From: Prosthecomicrobium sp. N25 | Lineage (GTDB): Bacteria > Pseudomonadota > Alphaproteobacteria > Rhizobiales > Ancalomicrobiaceae | Assembly (NCBI RefSeq): GCF_037203705.1 | Contig: NZ_JBBCAT010000004.1 | Coordinates: 62,001 to 126,000 of the forward strand | Direction of reading: 5' to 3' | Length of the DNA stretch: 64,000 bases | Position numbers and translations under genes: made by a program | Part shown: piece after piece, positions 37,089 through 46,518 of the stretch | How positions within the stretch are numbered: position 1 is the first letter of the stretch | How the letters are laid out: every line of letters begins with the position of its first letter | Notes under the pieces: model-generated | Databases searched by the model: none | What the model was told of the DNA's origin: nothing | What the model saw: the letters and a program-made list of their open reading frames with translations, nothing else

Positions 37089-37916
37089 ATGGTCACCTAC
37101 ATCGATGCGGCGACGGCGCCGCCCAGGAATACCGGGGCGATCCGGCTCTACGGGCCGGACGGCTTCGAGGGCATGCGCCGGGCGGGGCAGCTCGCGGCGC
37201 GGTGTCTGGACGAACTGACGCATCTCGTGCGGGTCGGGACGACCACGTTGGAGATCGACGACTTCGTCTATCGCTTCGGGCTGGACAACGGCGCGATCCC
37301 GGCGACGCTGAACTACCGCGGCTACACCAAGAGCTGCTGCACGTCGATCAACCACGTGGTCTGCCACGGCATCCCGAACGACAAGCCGTTGCGCGACGGC
37401 GACATCGTCAACATCGACGTGACGCTGATCCTCGACGGCTGGCACGGGGACTCCTCGCGGATGTACCTGGTCGGCAACGTCAAACGGGCGGCGGAGCGGC
37501 TCGTCGAGGTGACCTGGGAGGCGCTCATGCGCGGCTGCGCGGCCGTCAAGCCGGGGGCCAGCACGGGCGACATCGGGGCGGCGATCCAGGACTTCGTCGA
37601 GGCGGAGCGCTGCTCGGTGGTCCGCGACTTCTGCGGCCACGGGGTCGGGCTCCTGTTCCACGACTCGCCCAACATCCTTCACTACGGCAGGCCCGGCGAG
37701 GGTGTGACCCTGAAGCCCGGCATGATCTTCACGATCGAGCCGATGGTGAACCTCGGGCGGCCGCACGTGAAGGTTCTCGGGGACGGCTGGACGGCGGTGA
37801 CGCGCGACCGCTCGCTTTCCGCCCAGTTCGAGCATACCGTAGGGGTAACCCAGACCGGCTGCGAGATCTTCACGCTCTCGCCCGCCGGGCTACACAAGCC
37901 ACCCTACGGGATCTGA
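37089..37916 (+). CDS. map: type I methionine aminopeptidase
   Basis: A 275-residue M24A peptidase that removes the initiator methionine from nascent proteins. The five metal ligands are visible: D in DIVNIDVTLIL, D in GWHGDSSRM, H in CGHGVGLLFH, E in FTIEPMVN and E in SAQFEHTVGV. NYRGYTKSCCTSINHVVCHGIP is also typical. The DNA just upstream (AATTATATAG) is AT-rich and may hold the promoter. The gene precedes radC by nine bases, so they form an operon. Length is normal. Confidence 0.96.
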   Translation: MVTYIDAATAPPRNTGAIRLYGPDGFEGMRRAGQLAARCLDELTHLVRVGTTTLEIDDFVYRFGLDNGAIPATLNYRGYTKSCCTSINHVVCHGIPNDKPLRDGDIVNIDVTLILDGWHGDSSRMYLVGNVKRAAERLVEVTWEALMRGCAAVKPGASTGDIGAAIQDFVEAERCSVVRDFCGHGVGLLFHDSPNILHYGRPGEGVTLKPGMIFTIEPMVNLGRPHVKVLGDGWTAVTRDRSLSAQFEHTVGVTQTGCEIFTLSPAGLHKPPYGI

Positions 37917-37925
37917 CGGAGCGCC

Positions 37926-38636
37926 ATGGACGGCTTCGACGACGCGAGGACCCCCGCCTCGAAGGAGCCGCACTGGCACGGACACCGGGAGCGCCTGAAG
38001 GCGCGCTTCCGGGAGCGCGGCGCCGACGGCTTGCCGGATTACGAGCTGCTCGAGCTCGTCCTCTTCCGCTCGATCCCCCGCCGGGACGTCAAGGCGCTCG
38101 CCAAAACCCTCATCCAGCGATTCGGGTCCTTCTCGGAAGTCCTGGCGGCGCCTCACGAAAGGCTCGTCGAGGTCGATGGCGTCGGGGACGGGGCGGCGAC
38201 CGATCTCAAGCTGGTGCTCGCCGCCGCGCAGCGCTTCGCCCGCGGCGAGGTGCGCAAGAAGCCGGTCCTGTCGAGTTGGGCGAACGTCATCGACTACTGC
38301 CGGGCCGCGATGGCGTTCGAGCCCAAGGAGCAGTTCCGCATCCTGTTCCTGGACAAGCGCAACGGCCTGATCGCCGACGAGGTGCAGCAGGTCGGCACGG
38401 TCGACCACACCCCGGTCTACCCGCGCGAGGTGATCAAGCGGGCGCTGGAGCTCTCCGCGACGGCGGTGATCCTGGTGCACAACCACCCGTCCGGCGACCC
38501 GACACCCTCCCAGGCGGACATCACGATGACGCGCCAGATCGTCGACATCGCCAAGCCGCTCGGCATCGCGGTGCACGACCACATCATCGTGGGCCGGGAC
38601 GGGCACGCCAGCTTCAAGGGGCTGCGGCTGATCTGA
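37926..38636 (+). CDS. radC: RadC-family JAB/MPN domain protein
   Basis: A 236-residue RadC homologue with two N-terminal helix-hairpin-helix-like segments ([32 protein letters not shown]) and a C-terminal MPN domain. The metal-binding H-x-H-x-S motif lies in [19 protein letters not shown], preceded by the conserved glutamate region of the JAMM core. Function remains uncertain in bacteria (DNA repair is not firmly proven). It follows map with a nine-base gap. Confidence 0.93.
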   Translation: MDGFDDARTPASKEPHWHGHRERLKARFRERGADGLPDYELLELVLFRSIPRRDVKALAKTLIQRFGSFSEVLAAPHERLVEVDGVGDGAATDLKLVLAAAQRFARGEVRKKPVLSSWANVIDYCRAAMAFEPKEQFRILFLDKRNGLIADEVQQVGTVDHTPVYPREVIKRALELSATAVILVHNHPSGDPTPSQADITMTRQIVDIAKPLGIAVHDHIIVGRDGHASFKGLRLI

Positions 38637-38804
38637 ACGGTCCGCCGGGAGGCCGTCCGGGCGCCTCGCAATCTCCGGTGATCAACTTCTATGCTGCCCA
38701 AAAAACCGCTCGACAGGCCGCCGGTCCGGTGTTGAACTGACGCCCCGGTAACAGTCTCCGCGAGACCCGGGACGGGCTCGACGGGGCGGAGTCCGGAGGG
38801 TCGC

Positions 38805-39824
38805 ATGACGATCGGAATTGCGAAGTCTGTATTGGCCGGGGCCGTGGCGCTGGCGCTCGGGACCGGGGCCGCGTGGGCGCAAGCCAAGGACGTGAAGTTC
38901 ACGCTCGACTGGGCCGTGCAGGGCAACCATGCGATCTGGACGGTGGCGCAGGAGCGCGGCTACTTCACCAAGGAAGGCCTGAACGTCAAGATCGACCGCG
39001 GCTTCGGCTCGGGCGACGCGGTCACCAAGGTCGCCAGCGGCGCCTACGACATCGGCTTCTCGGACATCAACGCCGTCATCAAGTACAACGGCGAGAACCC
39101 GACCAACCCGGTCATCGGCGTCTTCCAGACCTTCGACAAGACGCTGAACTCGATCATCACGCTGAAGAAGAGCGGCATCAAGAGCCCGAAGGACCTCGTC
39201 GGCAAGAATCTCGGCTCACCGGAGGCGGACTCCTCGCGACTGATGTTCCCGGCCTTCGCCAAGGCCAACGGGCTCGATCCGGCGGCGGTGAAGTGGACCT
39301 CCATGCAGCCGCAGCTGCGCGAGGCGATGCTTGTGCAGGGGCAGGTCGACGCGATCTCGGGCTTCGCCTCCACGTCGGTCTTCAACCTGACCGGCGTCGG
39401 CGTCGCCGAGGCCGACATCGTGGTCTTCTCCTTCCCGGACAACGGTCTCGACCTCTACGGCTCGACCGTCATCGTCCGCAAGGAATTCGCCGAGAAGAAC
39501 CCGGACACCGTCGCGGCCTTCGTGCGGGCGACCGTCGCGGGCCTCAAGGACGTGGCGAAGGACCCGGACGGCGTCATCCCGACGCTCGCCAAGGTCGACC
39601 CGCTGGTCAAGCAGGACCTGGAGAAGGCGCGGCTGAAGTTCGTTCTCGACCGCGCCATGCTGACCCCCGGCATCAAGGCAAACGGCTTCGGCCATGTCGA
39701 CCCTGCCCGGATGCTGAAGTCGATCGAGGTCGCCGCCGAGGCCTACGCCCTGAAGGCGGTGCCGAAGCCGGAGGACGTCTATTCGACGAAGTTCCTGCCG
39801 CCGGCCGACCAGCGGAAGCCGTGA
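38805..39824 (+). CDS. NMT1/ThiY-type ABC transporter substrate-binding protein
   Basis: A 339-residue secreted binding protein: signal peptide VLAGAVALALGTGAAWAQA, then VKFTLDWAVQGNHAIWTVAQERGYFTKEGLNVKI, the SsuA/THI5-like N-terminus, and SGAYDIGFSDINAVI. These proteins bind sulfonates, nitrate, taurine, pyrimidines or aromatic carboxylates for ABC import. No permease or ATPase gene is adjacent, so it is an orphan subunit with unknown ligand. The -35/-10 region lies in the preceding 168 bases. A strong terminator follows. Confidence 0.88.
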   Translation: MTIGIAKSVLAGAVALALGTGAAWAQAKDVKFTLDWAVQGNHAIWTVAQERGYFTKEGLNVKIDRGFGSGDAVTKVASGAYDIGFSDINAVIKYNGENPTNPVIGVFQTFDKTLNSIITLKKSGIKSPKDLVGKNLGSPEADSSRLMFPAFAKANGLDPAAVKWTSMQPQLREAMLVQGQVDAISGFASTSVFNLTGVGVAEADIVVFSFPDNGLDLYGSTVIVRKEFAEKNPDTVAAFVRATVAGLKDVAKDPDGVIPTLAKVDPLVKQDLEKARLKFVLDRAMLTPGIKANGFGHVDPARMLKSIEVAAEAYALKAVPKPEDVYSTKFLPPADQRKP

Positions 39825-39854
39825 CGCGCCAACAGCCTCTGTGCTCTCGAAGAC

Positions 39855-39888
39855 AATGCCCGGGCACCCGCCCGGGCATTTTCGCTTT
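39855..39888 (+). terminator. strong rho-independent terminator
   Basis: A perfect 11-bp stem (AATGCCCGGGC with its complement) and four-base loop at 39855-39880 is followed by TTTTCGCTTT on the plus strand. It ends the binding-protein gene and, read on the minus strand, also lies just past the UxuB-like gene, though the T-tract there is poorer. Confidence 0.9.
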
Positions 39889-39897
39889 CGGAGGGGC

Positions 39898-41370
39898 TCA
39901 GCGGCCGGCGGTCTCGGCGACCGTGGCGCGCGCGCCGACCCGATAGAGGCTCGCCAGAGCCTCCTTGACCGGGCGGATGAACCTCGGCTCGGCGGGGAGG
40001 TCGTCGCCGAAGATCTCGCGGATGCCGATCAGGCTGGCGGCCAGGGTCTCGGGGTTGCCGGCGGCCGCCGCGATGTCCTTGAAGCGGGACGCCATCGGGT
40101 CGCGGACGTCGATCGGCTCGCCCTTCTCGTCGACGCCGGTCACGTAGCGCATCCAGGCGGCCACGCCGAGGGCGAGGCGGTCGATGGAGGCCCCGGCCGC
40201 GAGGCGGTCGCGGATGGTGCCGAGCAGGCGCTGGGGCAGCTTCTGCGAGCCGTCCATGGCGATCTGCCAGGTGCGATGCTTCAGGGCCGGGTTCCGGAAA
40301 CGCTCGATCAGCGCGTCCTTGTAGGCGGTCAGGTCCGTGCCGGGCGGCATGTGCAGGGTGGGGGTCGCCTCCTCGTCCATCAGGCCGCGGACGAGGCGCG
40401 CGTAGGCGGGATCGGCCATGGTCTCGGAGACGGTCTGGTAGCCGCCGAGGTAGCCCAGATAGGCGAGCGTCGAGTGGCTGCCGTTGAGAAGACGCAGCTT
40501 CATGTGCTCGAAGGGCTCGACGTCGTCGACGAGCTCCACGCCGACGGCGGCGAGATCCGGCCGGCCGTTCGGGAAACGGTCCTCCAGCACCCACTGGGTG
40601 AAGGGCTCGGTCATCACCGGCCAGGCGTCGGTCACGCCGAGGGCGGCGGAGACGCGGGCGCGGTCCTCGTCGGTGGTCGCCGGGACGATGCGGTCGACCA
40701 TGGAGGAGGGGCAGCAGACCTCGTCGCGCACCCACTGGCCGAGCTCGTCGGAGACGAGGGCGCAGAAGCGGTCGAGCACCGCCTTGAGGGTTTTTCCGTT
40801 GGCCGGGAGGTTGTCGCAGGACACGATGGTGAAGGGCGGCGTGCCGGCGGCGAAGCGGCCGGCGAGGGCGGCGGCCAGGAAGCCGAGGGCGGAGCGCGGG
40901 CGGAACAGGTCGCCGAGGTCGTGGACGACGTCCGGGTGGTCCTCCTTGAGCGCGCCGGTCGCCGGGTCGTGGCAATAGCCCTTCTCGGTGATCGTGAGCG
41001 TCACGATGCGGATGCGCGGATCGGCGAGTAGCGCGATGAGCCGCTCGGGATCCTCGGGGGCGACCAGCACCTGCTGGACCGAGCCGATCACCCGGAGCGC
41101 CTCGCCGTCGCCGGCGCGGACCGCGAGGGTGTAGAGCCCGTTCTGCGGCTCCAGGGCGTCCCGGGTGTCGGGGCTGCGCAGGCTGGCGGCGGCGATGCCC
41201 CACTCGGTCTCGCCCCCGGCCAGGACATCGTCGAAATAGACCGCCTGGTGGGCGCGGTGGAAGGCGCCGATCCCGAGGTGCACGACGCCGCAGCCGACGG
41301 CCTCGCGGTCGTAGCGCGGGCGCGCCACGGCGGCGGGGAGGCGGTCGAGAAGGTCGGGTCCGAGGCGCAT
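39898..41370 (-). CDS. uxuB: mannitol dehydrogenase family protein, probable fructuronate reductase (UxuB)
   Basis: A 490-residue protein of the long-chain mannitol dehydrogenase family: VGCGVVHLGIGAFHRAHQAVYFDDVL, ITEKGYCHDPATG, ADPxIRIVTLT, CDNLPANGKTLKAVL and MKLRLLNGSHSTLAYLGYLGG with the catalytic lysine/asparagine region. UxuB reduces D-fructuronate to D-mannonate; mannitol and altronate dehydrogenases are close relatives, so specificity is inferred from the divergent cluster with UxuA. It is divergent from the regulator gene and carries a single palindromic operator in between. Confidence 0.88.
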   Translation of the reverse strand: MRLGPDLLDRLPAAVARPRYDREAVGCGVVHLGIGAFHRAHQAVYFDDVLAGGETEWGIAAASLRSPDTRDALEPQNGLYTLAVRAGDGEALRVIGSVQQVLVAPEDPERLIALLADPRIRIVTLTITEKGYCHDPATGALKEDHPDVVHDLGDLFRPRSALGFLAAALAGRFAAGTPPFTIVSCDNLPANGKTLKAVLDRFCALVSDELGQWVRDEVCCPSSMVDRIVPATTDEDRARVSAALGVTDAWPVMTEPFTQWVLEDRFPNGRPDLAAVGVELVDDVEPFEHMKLRLLNGSHSTLAYLGYLGGYQTVSETMADPAYARLVRGLMDEEATPTLHMPPGTDLTAYKDALIERFRNPALKHRTWQIAMDGSQKLPQRLLGTIRDRLAAGASIDRLALGVAAWMRYVTGVDEKGEPIDVRDPMASRFKDIAAAAGNPETLAASLIGIREIFGDDLPAEPRFIRPVKEALASLYRVGARATVAETAGR

Positions 41371-41444
41371 GGCGTTTCCGTCTTCGTTTCTGTCGGGGCG
41401 GGGACCTTGACACGGGGCGCCGGACAGCGTCAATGTCCCGGTCA

Positions 41445-41459
41445 ATTGGTCTGACCAAT
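41445..41459. promoter_or_regulatory. palindromic operator for the FadR-type regulator
   Basis: ATTGGTC-T-GACCAAT is a perfect 15-base inverted repeat matching the TGGTCNGACCA core recognised by FadR-subfamily GntR proteins. It lies between uxuB-like and gntR genes, so the regulator at 41567 should bind it to control both directions. A further palindrome, ACCGTACGGT at 41462-41471, abuts it. Confidence 0.85.
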
Positions 41460-41566
41460 CTACCGTACGGTGACGTACTGTCGATCGACCCGGGCCCCAG
41501 GCACGGCTCCGCTCCAGGAGCGCCGATCCAACGGCGCCGACGTGGATTTGTTCGGGAGGACTTTCG

Positions 41567-42343
41567 TTGCCGCTCGCCGCCATCGAGCCGCGCCGTCTCT
41601 ACAGACAGGTCGCGGACCAGCTGCGCCAGCTGATCGACCGGGGGGAATACCCGGTCGGCGGGCGGCTGCCGACGGAGCGCGAGCTCGCCGAGCAGCTCGG
41701 CGTATCAAGGCCGACGGTGCGCGAGGCGCTGATCGCGCTCGAGGTCGAGGGGCGGCTGAAGATCCGGGTCGGCTCCGGCATTTACGTGGTCGAGCCGCCC
41801 GCGGCGGCGGCCGCGCCGGCCGGGCCCGCGCCGATCGAGGGGCCGTTCGAGCTCCTCAGGGCGCGCCAGTTCGTCGAGAGCGCCATCGCGGCGGAGGCGG
41901 CGCGCGTGGCCGGGCCCGAGGACGTCGCGCGGCTAGACGCCATCCTGGCCGAGATGGACCGGGGCGGGGGCAAGGAAGAGCTGATCGCGATGGACCGCGC
42001 CTTCCATACCACCATCACGGCGATGCTCGACAACGCGGTCCTTGTGCGCTTCGTGGGCGAGCTCTTCGACCAGCGCATCAATCCCTATTTCGAGCAGCTC
42101 GCCCTCTATTTCGAGAACGAGGCGACCTGGCGCGCGGCGACCGCCGAGCACCGGGCCGTCCGCGATGCGATCGCGGCCCAGGACCCCGAGGGGGCCAGCG
42201 CAGCGATGCGGCATCACCTGGAACGGTCGCAGGAGCGGCTCTCGTCGAGCTTCGGAGACGGAGCGGGCGAGCGCGGCCGACCGGCACGCAAGATCGCCGG
42301 CCCGCCCCGCAACGGGCGGCCGGCACGGATCGACCACGACTGA
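41567..42343 (+). CDS. GntR-family regulator (FadR subfamily)
   Basis: A 258-residue regulator with an N-terminal winged helix ([54 protein letters not shown]) and a FadR-type helical C-terminal domain ([33 protein letters not shown]). It starts with TTG at 41567, six bases after a strong GGGAGGA, an uncommon start. It probably represses the sugar-acid genes on both sides, relieved by a pathway intermediate. It is 20 bases from dctP and likely cotranscribed. Confidence 0.92.
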   Translation: MPLAAIEPRRLYRQVADQLRQLIDRGEYPVGGRLPTERELAEQLGVSRPTVREALIALEVEGRLKIRVGSGIYVVEPPAAAAAPAGPAPIEGPFELLRARQFVESAIAAEAARVAGPEDVARLDAILAEMDRGGGKEELIAMDRAFHTTITAMLDNAVLVRFVGELFDQRINPYFEQLALYFENEATWRAATAEHRAVRDAIAAQDPEGASAAMRHHLERSQERLSSSFGDGAGERGRPARKIAGPPRNGRPARIDHD

Positions 42344-42363
42344 CGAAAAGGGAGGACATCAGA

Positions 42364-43341
42364 ATGCTGAAGAAGACCGTAGGACTGGCCGTCGCGGCCG
42401 CGCTCGGGCTCGCCATGGGCACCAGCGCCGCGCTGGCGCAGACCAAACTGAAGTGGGCGCACGTCTACGAGACGTCCGAGCCGTTCCACACGGAGAGCGT
42501 CTGGGCCGCCAACGAATTCGCGAAGCGGACCAACAACAAGTACCAGATCGAGGTCTATCCGGCCTCGCAGCTCGGCAAGGAGACGGACATCAACCAGGGC
42601 CTGTCGCTGGGCTCGGTCGACATCATCATCTCCGGCTCGAGCTTCGCGGCGCGATCCTTCCCGCCGATCGGCGTCACCTACTATCCCTTCATCTTCCGCG
42701 ACGCCGACCATCTCCTCGCCTACACGAAGAGCGACATCTACAAGGAGCTCAACAAGGGCTACGAGGACAAGACCGGCCACCACATCGTGGCGACGACCTA
42801 TTACGGCGCCCGCCACACCTCGTCCAACCGGCCGATCAAGGCCTGCGCGGATATGAAGGGCCTGAAGATGCGGGTGCCGGACGTTCCGGCCTACCTCGCC
42901 ATGCCGCGCGCCTGCGGGGCCAACACGACGCCGATCGCCTTCGCGGAGGTCTACCTGGCGCTGCAGAACGGCACCGTCGAGGCGCAGGAGAACCCGCTCA
43001 CCACGATCGAGGCCAAGAAGTTCTACGAGGTGCAGAAGCACATCGTCCTGACCGGCCACATCGTCGACCACCTCAACACGATCGTCGCCAAGGGCACCTG
43101 GGACAAGTTCACCCCCGAGGAGCAGAAGATCTTCGTGGAGGTGGCCCAGGAGGCCGCCAGGCGCGCCACCGACCAGATCAAGAAGCGCGAGGCCGAACTC
43201 GTCACCTTCTTCAAGGAGAAGGGCCTGACGGTGACGGACATCAACCGGCAGGAGTTCATCGACGCGGTCGCCAAGGCGGTCACGTTCGAGCAGTTCGGCT
43301 ACCGCAAGGCCGACTACGACAAGATCGTCGCGATCAAGTGA
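42364..43341 (+). CDS. dctP: TRAP transporter substrate-binding protein DctP
   Basis: A 325-residue secreted TRAP binding protein: signal peptide TVGLAVAAALGLAMGTSAALAQ, then LKWAHVYETSEPFHTESVWAANEFAKRTNN, the invariant ligand arginine in MKGLKMRVPDVPAYLAMPRACGANTTPIAFAEVYLALQNGTVEAQENP. TRAP systems import acids with a sodium gradient. Neighbouring UxuA/UxuB and dehydrogenase genes suggest a hexuronate or aldonate ligand. It is followed by dctQ and dctM. Confidence 0.94.
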   Translation: MLKKTVGLAVAAALGLAMGTSAALAQTKLKWAHVYETSEPFHTESVWAANEFAKRTNNKYQIEVYPASQLGKETDINQGLSLGSVDIIISGSSFAARSFPPIGVTYYPFIFRDADHLLAYTKSDIYKELNKGYEDKTGHHIVATTYYGARHTSSNRPIKACADMKGLKMRVPDVPAYLAMPRACGANTTPIAFAEVYLALQNGTVEAQENPLTTIEAKKFYEVQKHIVLTGHIVDHLNTIVAKGTWDKFTPEEQKIFVEVAQEAARRATDQIKKREAELVTFFKEKGLTVTDINRQEFIDAVAKAVTFEQFGYRKADYDKIVAIK

Positions 43342-43420
43342 CCTCGACCGGCCGGGCGGGGCTTCCACGGCCCGCCCGGCCGATCTTCTCGCGCCGGACC
43401 AGCTCTCCCGAGGACCTTTC

Positions 43421-43993
43421 ATGACCCCCGAAATCCACACCCCGATCTCCGGCGAGGAGCTCGCCCACGTCTTCGACGACCAGCCGGTCGAGGTGAATCT
43501 CGGGACCTTCGGGATCGAGGACTGGGTGGCCATCGCGATCTTCTGGCTGATGGCGCTGGCCGTCTTCCTGCAGTTCTTCACCCGCTACGTGCTCAACGAC
43601 AGCTTCGCCTGGACCGAGGAGATCGCGATCTACTGCCTGATCGGCGTGGTCTTCGTCGGCTCGGCCATGTGCGTGCGGCTGACCCGGCACATCCACGTGG
43701 ACTTCCTCTACCGCTATCTGCCCGGCGGACCGGGACGCATCCTGGCGACGGTCGTCGGCCTCGTCCGGATCGTCTTCTTCGCCTACGCCGGCTGGCTCTT
43801 CTACAAGTACGCCTCGATCATCTCGGACGAGCGGATGACCACGGTCGACCTGCCGAAATCCATCGTGTTCTACACCGTCATCGCGGCCTTCGCGATGATG
43901 ACCGTCCGGGCGATCCAGGTCTTCGTGCAGGATCTCCGGCGCGGCTACTCGCCGCTCGAGAAGCCCGAAGCCTTCGACGGCTCGGAGGCCTGA
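43421..43993 (+). CDS. dctQ: TRAP transporter small permease DctQ
   Basis: A 190-residue membrane protein with four helices (VAIAIFWLMALAVFLQFFTRYVL, EEIAIYCLIGVVFVGSAMCV, VGLVRIVFFAYAGWLFYKYA, SIVFYTVIAAFAMMTVRAIQVFV). The RYVLNDSFAWTEE and HIHVDFLYRYLP segments are typical of the small TRAP subunit. It works with DctM as the membrane half of the transporter. It lies 79 bases after dctP and six bases before dctM. Confidence 0.93.
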   Translation: MTPEIHTPISGEELAHVFDDQPVEVNLGTFGIEDWVAIAIFWLMALAVFLQFFTRYVLNDSFAWTEEIAIYCLIGVVFVGSAMCVRLTRHIHVDFLYRYLPGGPGRILATVVGLVRIVFFAYAGWLFYKYASIISDERMTTVDLPKSIVFYTVIAAFAMMTVRAIQVFVQDLRRGYSPLEKPEAFDGSEA

Positions 43994-43999
43994 TCCGCC

Positions 44000-45406
44000 A
44001 TGGCGCTGCTTCTCGGCCTCTTCCTCGGGCTCATGGTGATCGGCGTGCCGGTCGCCCTCTCGATGGCGGTCTCGTCGATCGCCTACATCCTGGTCTACGG
44101 CGTCGCGCCGGACGTAATCGTCGCCCAGCGCATGTTCGCGGGCGTGGAGAGTTTCCCGCTGCTCGCCGTGCCGTTCTTCATCCTGGCCGGCAACCTCATG
44201 AACATCGCCGGCGTAACGGGGCGCATCTACTCCTTCGCGGTCGCGCTCGTCGGCTGGATGAAGGGGGGCCTGGCGCAGGTCAACATCATCGGCTCGGTGA
44301 TCTTCTCGGGCATGTCGGGGACTGCCATCGCGGACGCGGCCGGCATCGGCACCATCGAGATCAAGGCCATGAAGGACCACGGCTACCCGATCGAGGTGGC
44401 GGTCGGCGTGACGGCTGCCTCGGCGACGCTCGGGCCGATCATCCCGCCGTCCTTGCCCTTCGTGATCTACGGCATGATGGCCAACGTCTCGATCGGCGCG
44501 CTCTTCCTGGGCGGCGTCATCCCGGGCGTGGTCATGACCGTGTTCATGATGCTGACGGTCGCCATCTTCGCGCGCCGCTACGGCTGGGGCGCGGACGCGC
44601 CCTTCGAGATCCGCAAGCTGGCCGAGGCCGGCCTCGAGGTCTTCATCGTGCTGGCCTTCCCGATCGCCGTCTACGCGATGATCTGGGCCGGGCTGTCGCA
44701 GAACGTGGCGATCGGGATCGCGCTGGCCGTCCTGCTGGCGCTCGACTGGACCTTCAACTTTTCGGCCGTGATGGCGCTGATGACGCCGGTCATCCTGATC
44801 GGCGGCATGACGCTCGGCTGGTTCACGCCGACCGAGGCGGCGGTGGCGGCGGTGATCTGGTCGCTGTTCCTCGGCCTGGTGCGCTACCGCAGCATGACGT
44901 TCCGCACGCTCGCCAAGGCGACGCGCGACACGGTGGAGACGACGGCCTCGGTGCTCTTCATCGTGACCGCGGCGTCGGTCTTCGCCTGGCTCCTCACCGT
45001 CAGCCAGGCGGCGGCGCTCCTCTCCGACGCGATCCTGAGCATCACCCAGAACAAGTGGGTGTTCCTGGTCCTCGTCAACCTATTGCTGCTCTTCATCGGC
45101 TGCTTCCTGGACACGATCGCGGCGATCACGATCGTCGTGCCGATCCTCCTGCCGATCGCGCTGAAGCTCGGGGTCGACCCGGTCCACTTCGGCCTGATCA
45201 TGACCCTGAACCTGATGATCGGGCTTCTGCACCCGCCGCTTGGGATGGTGCTGTTCGTGCTCTCCCGCGTCGCCAAGCTGTCGGTCGAGCGGACCACGGT
45301 GGCGATCCTGCCCTGGCTCATCCCGCTCTTCGCGGCGCTCTTCGCCATCACGTTCGTGCCGGAGCTGACCCTCTGGCTGCCGAAATACATGGGACTGTCG
45401 AAATGA
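44000..45406 (+). CDS. dctM: TRAP transporter large permease DctM
   Basis: A 468-residue polytopic protein of the DctM family: LPFVIYGMMANVSIGALFLGGVIPG, MKDHGYPIEVAVGVTAASATLGPIIPPS, ILIGGMTLGWFTPTEAAVAAVIWSL and LNLMIGLLHPPLGMVLFVLSRV. It forms the sodium-coupled channel for the ligand delivered by DctP. It is somewhat longer than the 425-residue norm. Its TGA overlaps the ATG of the following dehydrogenase (ATGA), so it is translationally coupled to catabolism. Confidence 0.94.
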   Translation: MALLLGLFLGLMVIGVPVALSMAVSSIAYILVYGVAPDVIVAQRMFAGVESFPLLAVPFFILAGNLMNIAGVTGRIYSFAVALVGWMKGGLAQVNIIGSVIFSGMSGTAIADAAGIGTIEIKAMKDHGYPIEVAVGVTAASATLGPIIPPSLPFVIYGMMANVSIGALFLGGVIPGVVMTVFMMLTVAIFARRYGWGADAPFEIRKLAEAGLEVFIVLAFPIAVYAMIWAGLSQNVAIGIALAVLLALDWTFNFSAVMALMTPVILIGGMTLGWFTPTEAAVAAVIWSLFLGLVRYRSMTFRTLAKATRDTVETTASVLFIVTAASVFAWLLTVSQAAALLSDAILSITQNKWVFLVLVNLLLLFIGCFLDTIAAITIVVPILLPIALKLGVDPVHFGLIMTLNLMIGLLHPPLGMVLFVLSRVAKLSVERTTVAILPWLIPLFAALFAITFVPELTLWLPKYMGLSK

Positions 45407-46446
45407 ACAGCGCGCTCGCCGCCACCCTCTTCGCCCCGGAAGACCTGCGGATGGTCGAGACCCCGCTCGGGGACCTGGCGCCCGGCATGGTGCGCATCCG
45501 GTTCCGGGCGGGGGGGATCTGCGGCTCCGACATGCACTACTACCGCCATGCGCGGACGGGCGACTTCGTGGTCCGGGATCCGCTGATCCTCGGGCACGAG
45601 ATCGCCGGCGAGGTGGCGGCCCTCAACGGGCCGGCGCCGGGGCTCAAGGTGGGCGACCGGGTCGCCGTCAATCCGTCGCGCTGGTGCGGTCATTGCGTCC
45701 GCTGCCGGGAGGGGCGGCCGAACCTCTGCGAGAACATCTACTTCATGGGTTCGGCGTCGAAATACCCGCACATGCAGGGCGGCTTCGCGTCCTATTTCGA
45801 CGCGGTGCCGGCGCAGTGCGTGGCGGTGCCGGATCATGTGCCCCTGCAGGCGGCGGCGCTCGCCGAGCCGCTCGCCGTGTGCCTGCACGCGGTGCGGCGG
45901 GCGGGCGACATCCGGGGCCGGTCGGCGATCCTGTTCGGGGCGGGGCCGATCGGGCTGCTGACGCTGCTCGCCGCGAAGCTGGCGGGGGCGGGGACGACCG
46001 CGATGGTGGACCTCGCCGCCGCGCCGCTCGCCTTCGCGACCCGGCTCGGGGCGGACCGGGCGATCGACATCTCGGGGGGCGAGGAGCCGCTCGCCCAGGC
46101 CGCGGCGGAGACGCCCTTCGACGTCGCCTTCGAGGTCTCGGGCACCGCGGCGGGCCTCGCCGCGGCCATCCGCACGGTCCGGCGCGGGGGCACGATCGTG
46201 CAGATCGGCAACCTGCCGGGCGGGTCGATCCCCGTGCCCGCCAACGCTGTGATGGCCAAGGAGATCGACTTCCGCGGCTCGTTCCGCTTCGGGCACGAGT
46301 TCGAGGAGGCGGTCCGGCTGATCGCCGACGGGTCGGTCGACGTGCTGCAGCTCGTCACCGCCGAGCGGCCGCTCGCGGACGCACCGGACGCGGTGCGGCT
46401 GGCGCTCGACCGGTCGCAGAGCGTGAAGGTCGTGCTCACGGCGTGA
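45403..46446 (+). CDS. zinc-dependent alcohol dehydrogenase, L-idonate/L-gulonate 5-dehydrogenase-like
   Basis: A 347-residue medium-chain dehydrogenase. Catalytic zinc ligands C40 (GGICGSDMHYY) and H65-E66 (LGHEIAGE), structural zinc cysteines C95, C98, C101 and C109, and the NAD(P)-binding ILFGAGPIGLLTLLAAKLAGA are all visible. The GSDMHYYRHARTG start and overall pattern resemble L-idonate 5-dehydrogenase. It is coupled to dctM upstream and precedes UxuA. In L-gulonate or L-idonate pathways such an enzyme makes a keto sugar acid for UxuB; substrate is inferred. Confidence 0.88.
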   Translation: MNSALAATLFAPEDLRMVETPLGDLAPGMVRIRFRAGGICGSDMHYYRHARTGDFVVRDPLILGHEIAGEVAALNGPAPGLKVGDRVAVNPSRWCGHCVRCREGRPNLCENIYFMGSASKYPHMQGGFASYFDAVPAQCVAVPDHVPLQAAALAEPLAVCLHAVRRAGDIRGRSAILFGAGPIGLLTLLAAKLAGAGTTAMVDLAAAPLAFATRLGADRAIDISGGEEPLAQAAAETPFDVAFEVSGTAAGLAAAIRTVRRGGTIVQIGNLPGGSIPVPANAVMAKEIDFRGSFRFGHEFEEAVRLIADGSVDVLQLVTAERPLADAPDAVRLALDRSQSVKVVLTA

Positions 46447-46518
46447 CGGGGTCCGTCGCGGGCCGGTCACCGGGCCGGCAGTGGCGGGCGTGGACAGGAA
46501 CAGGAGAGGTCGGGTTCG

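Noticed and set aside
36970..37218. An 82-residue frame overlapping the start of map
   Set aside because: It has no ribosome site and its last half is read out of frame inside the conserved map gene.
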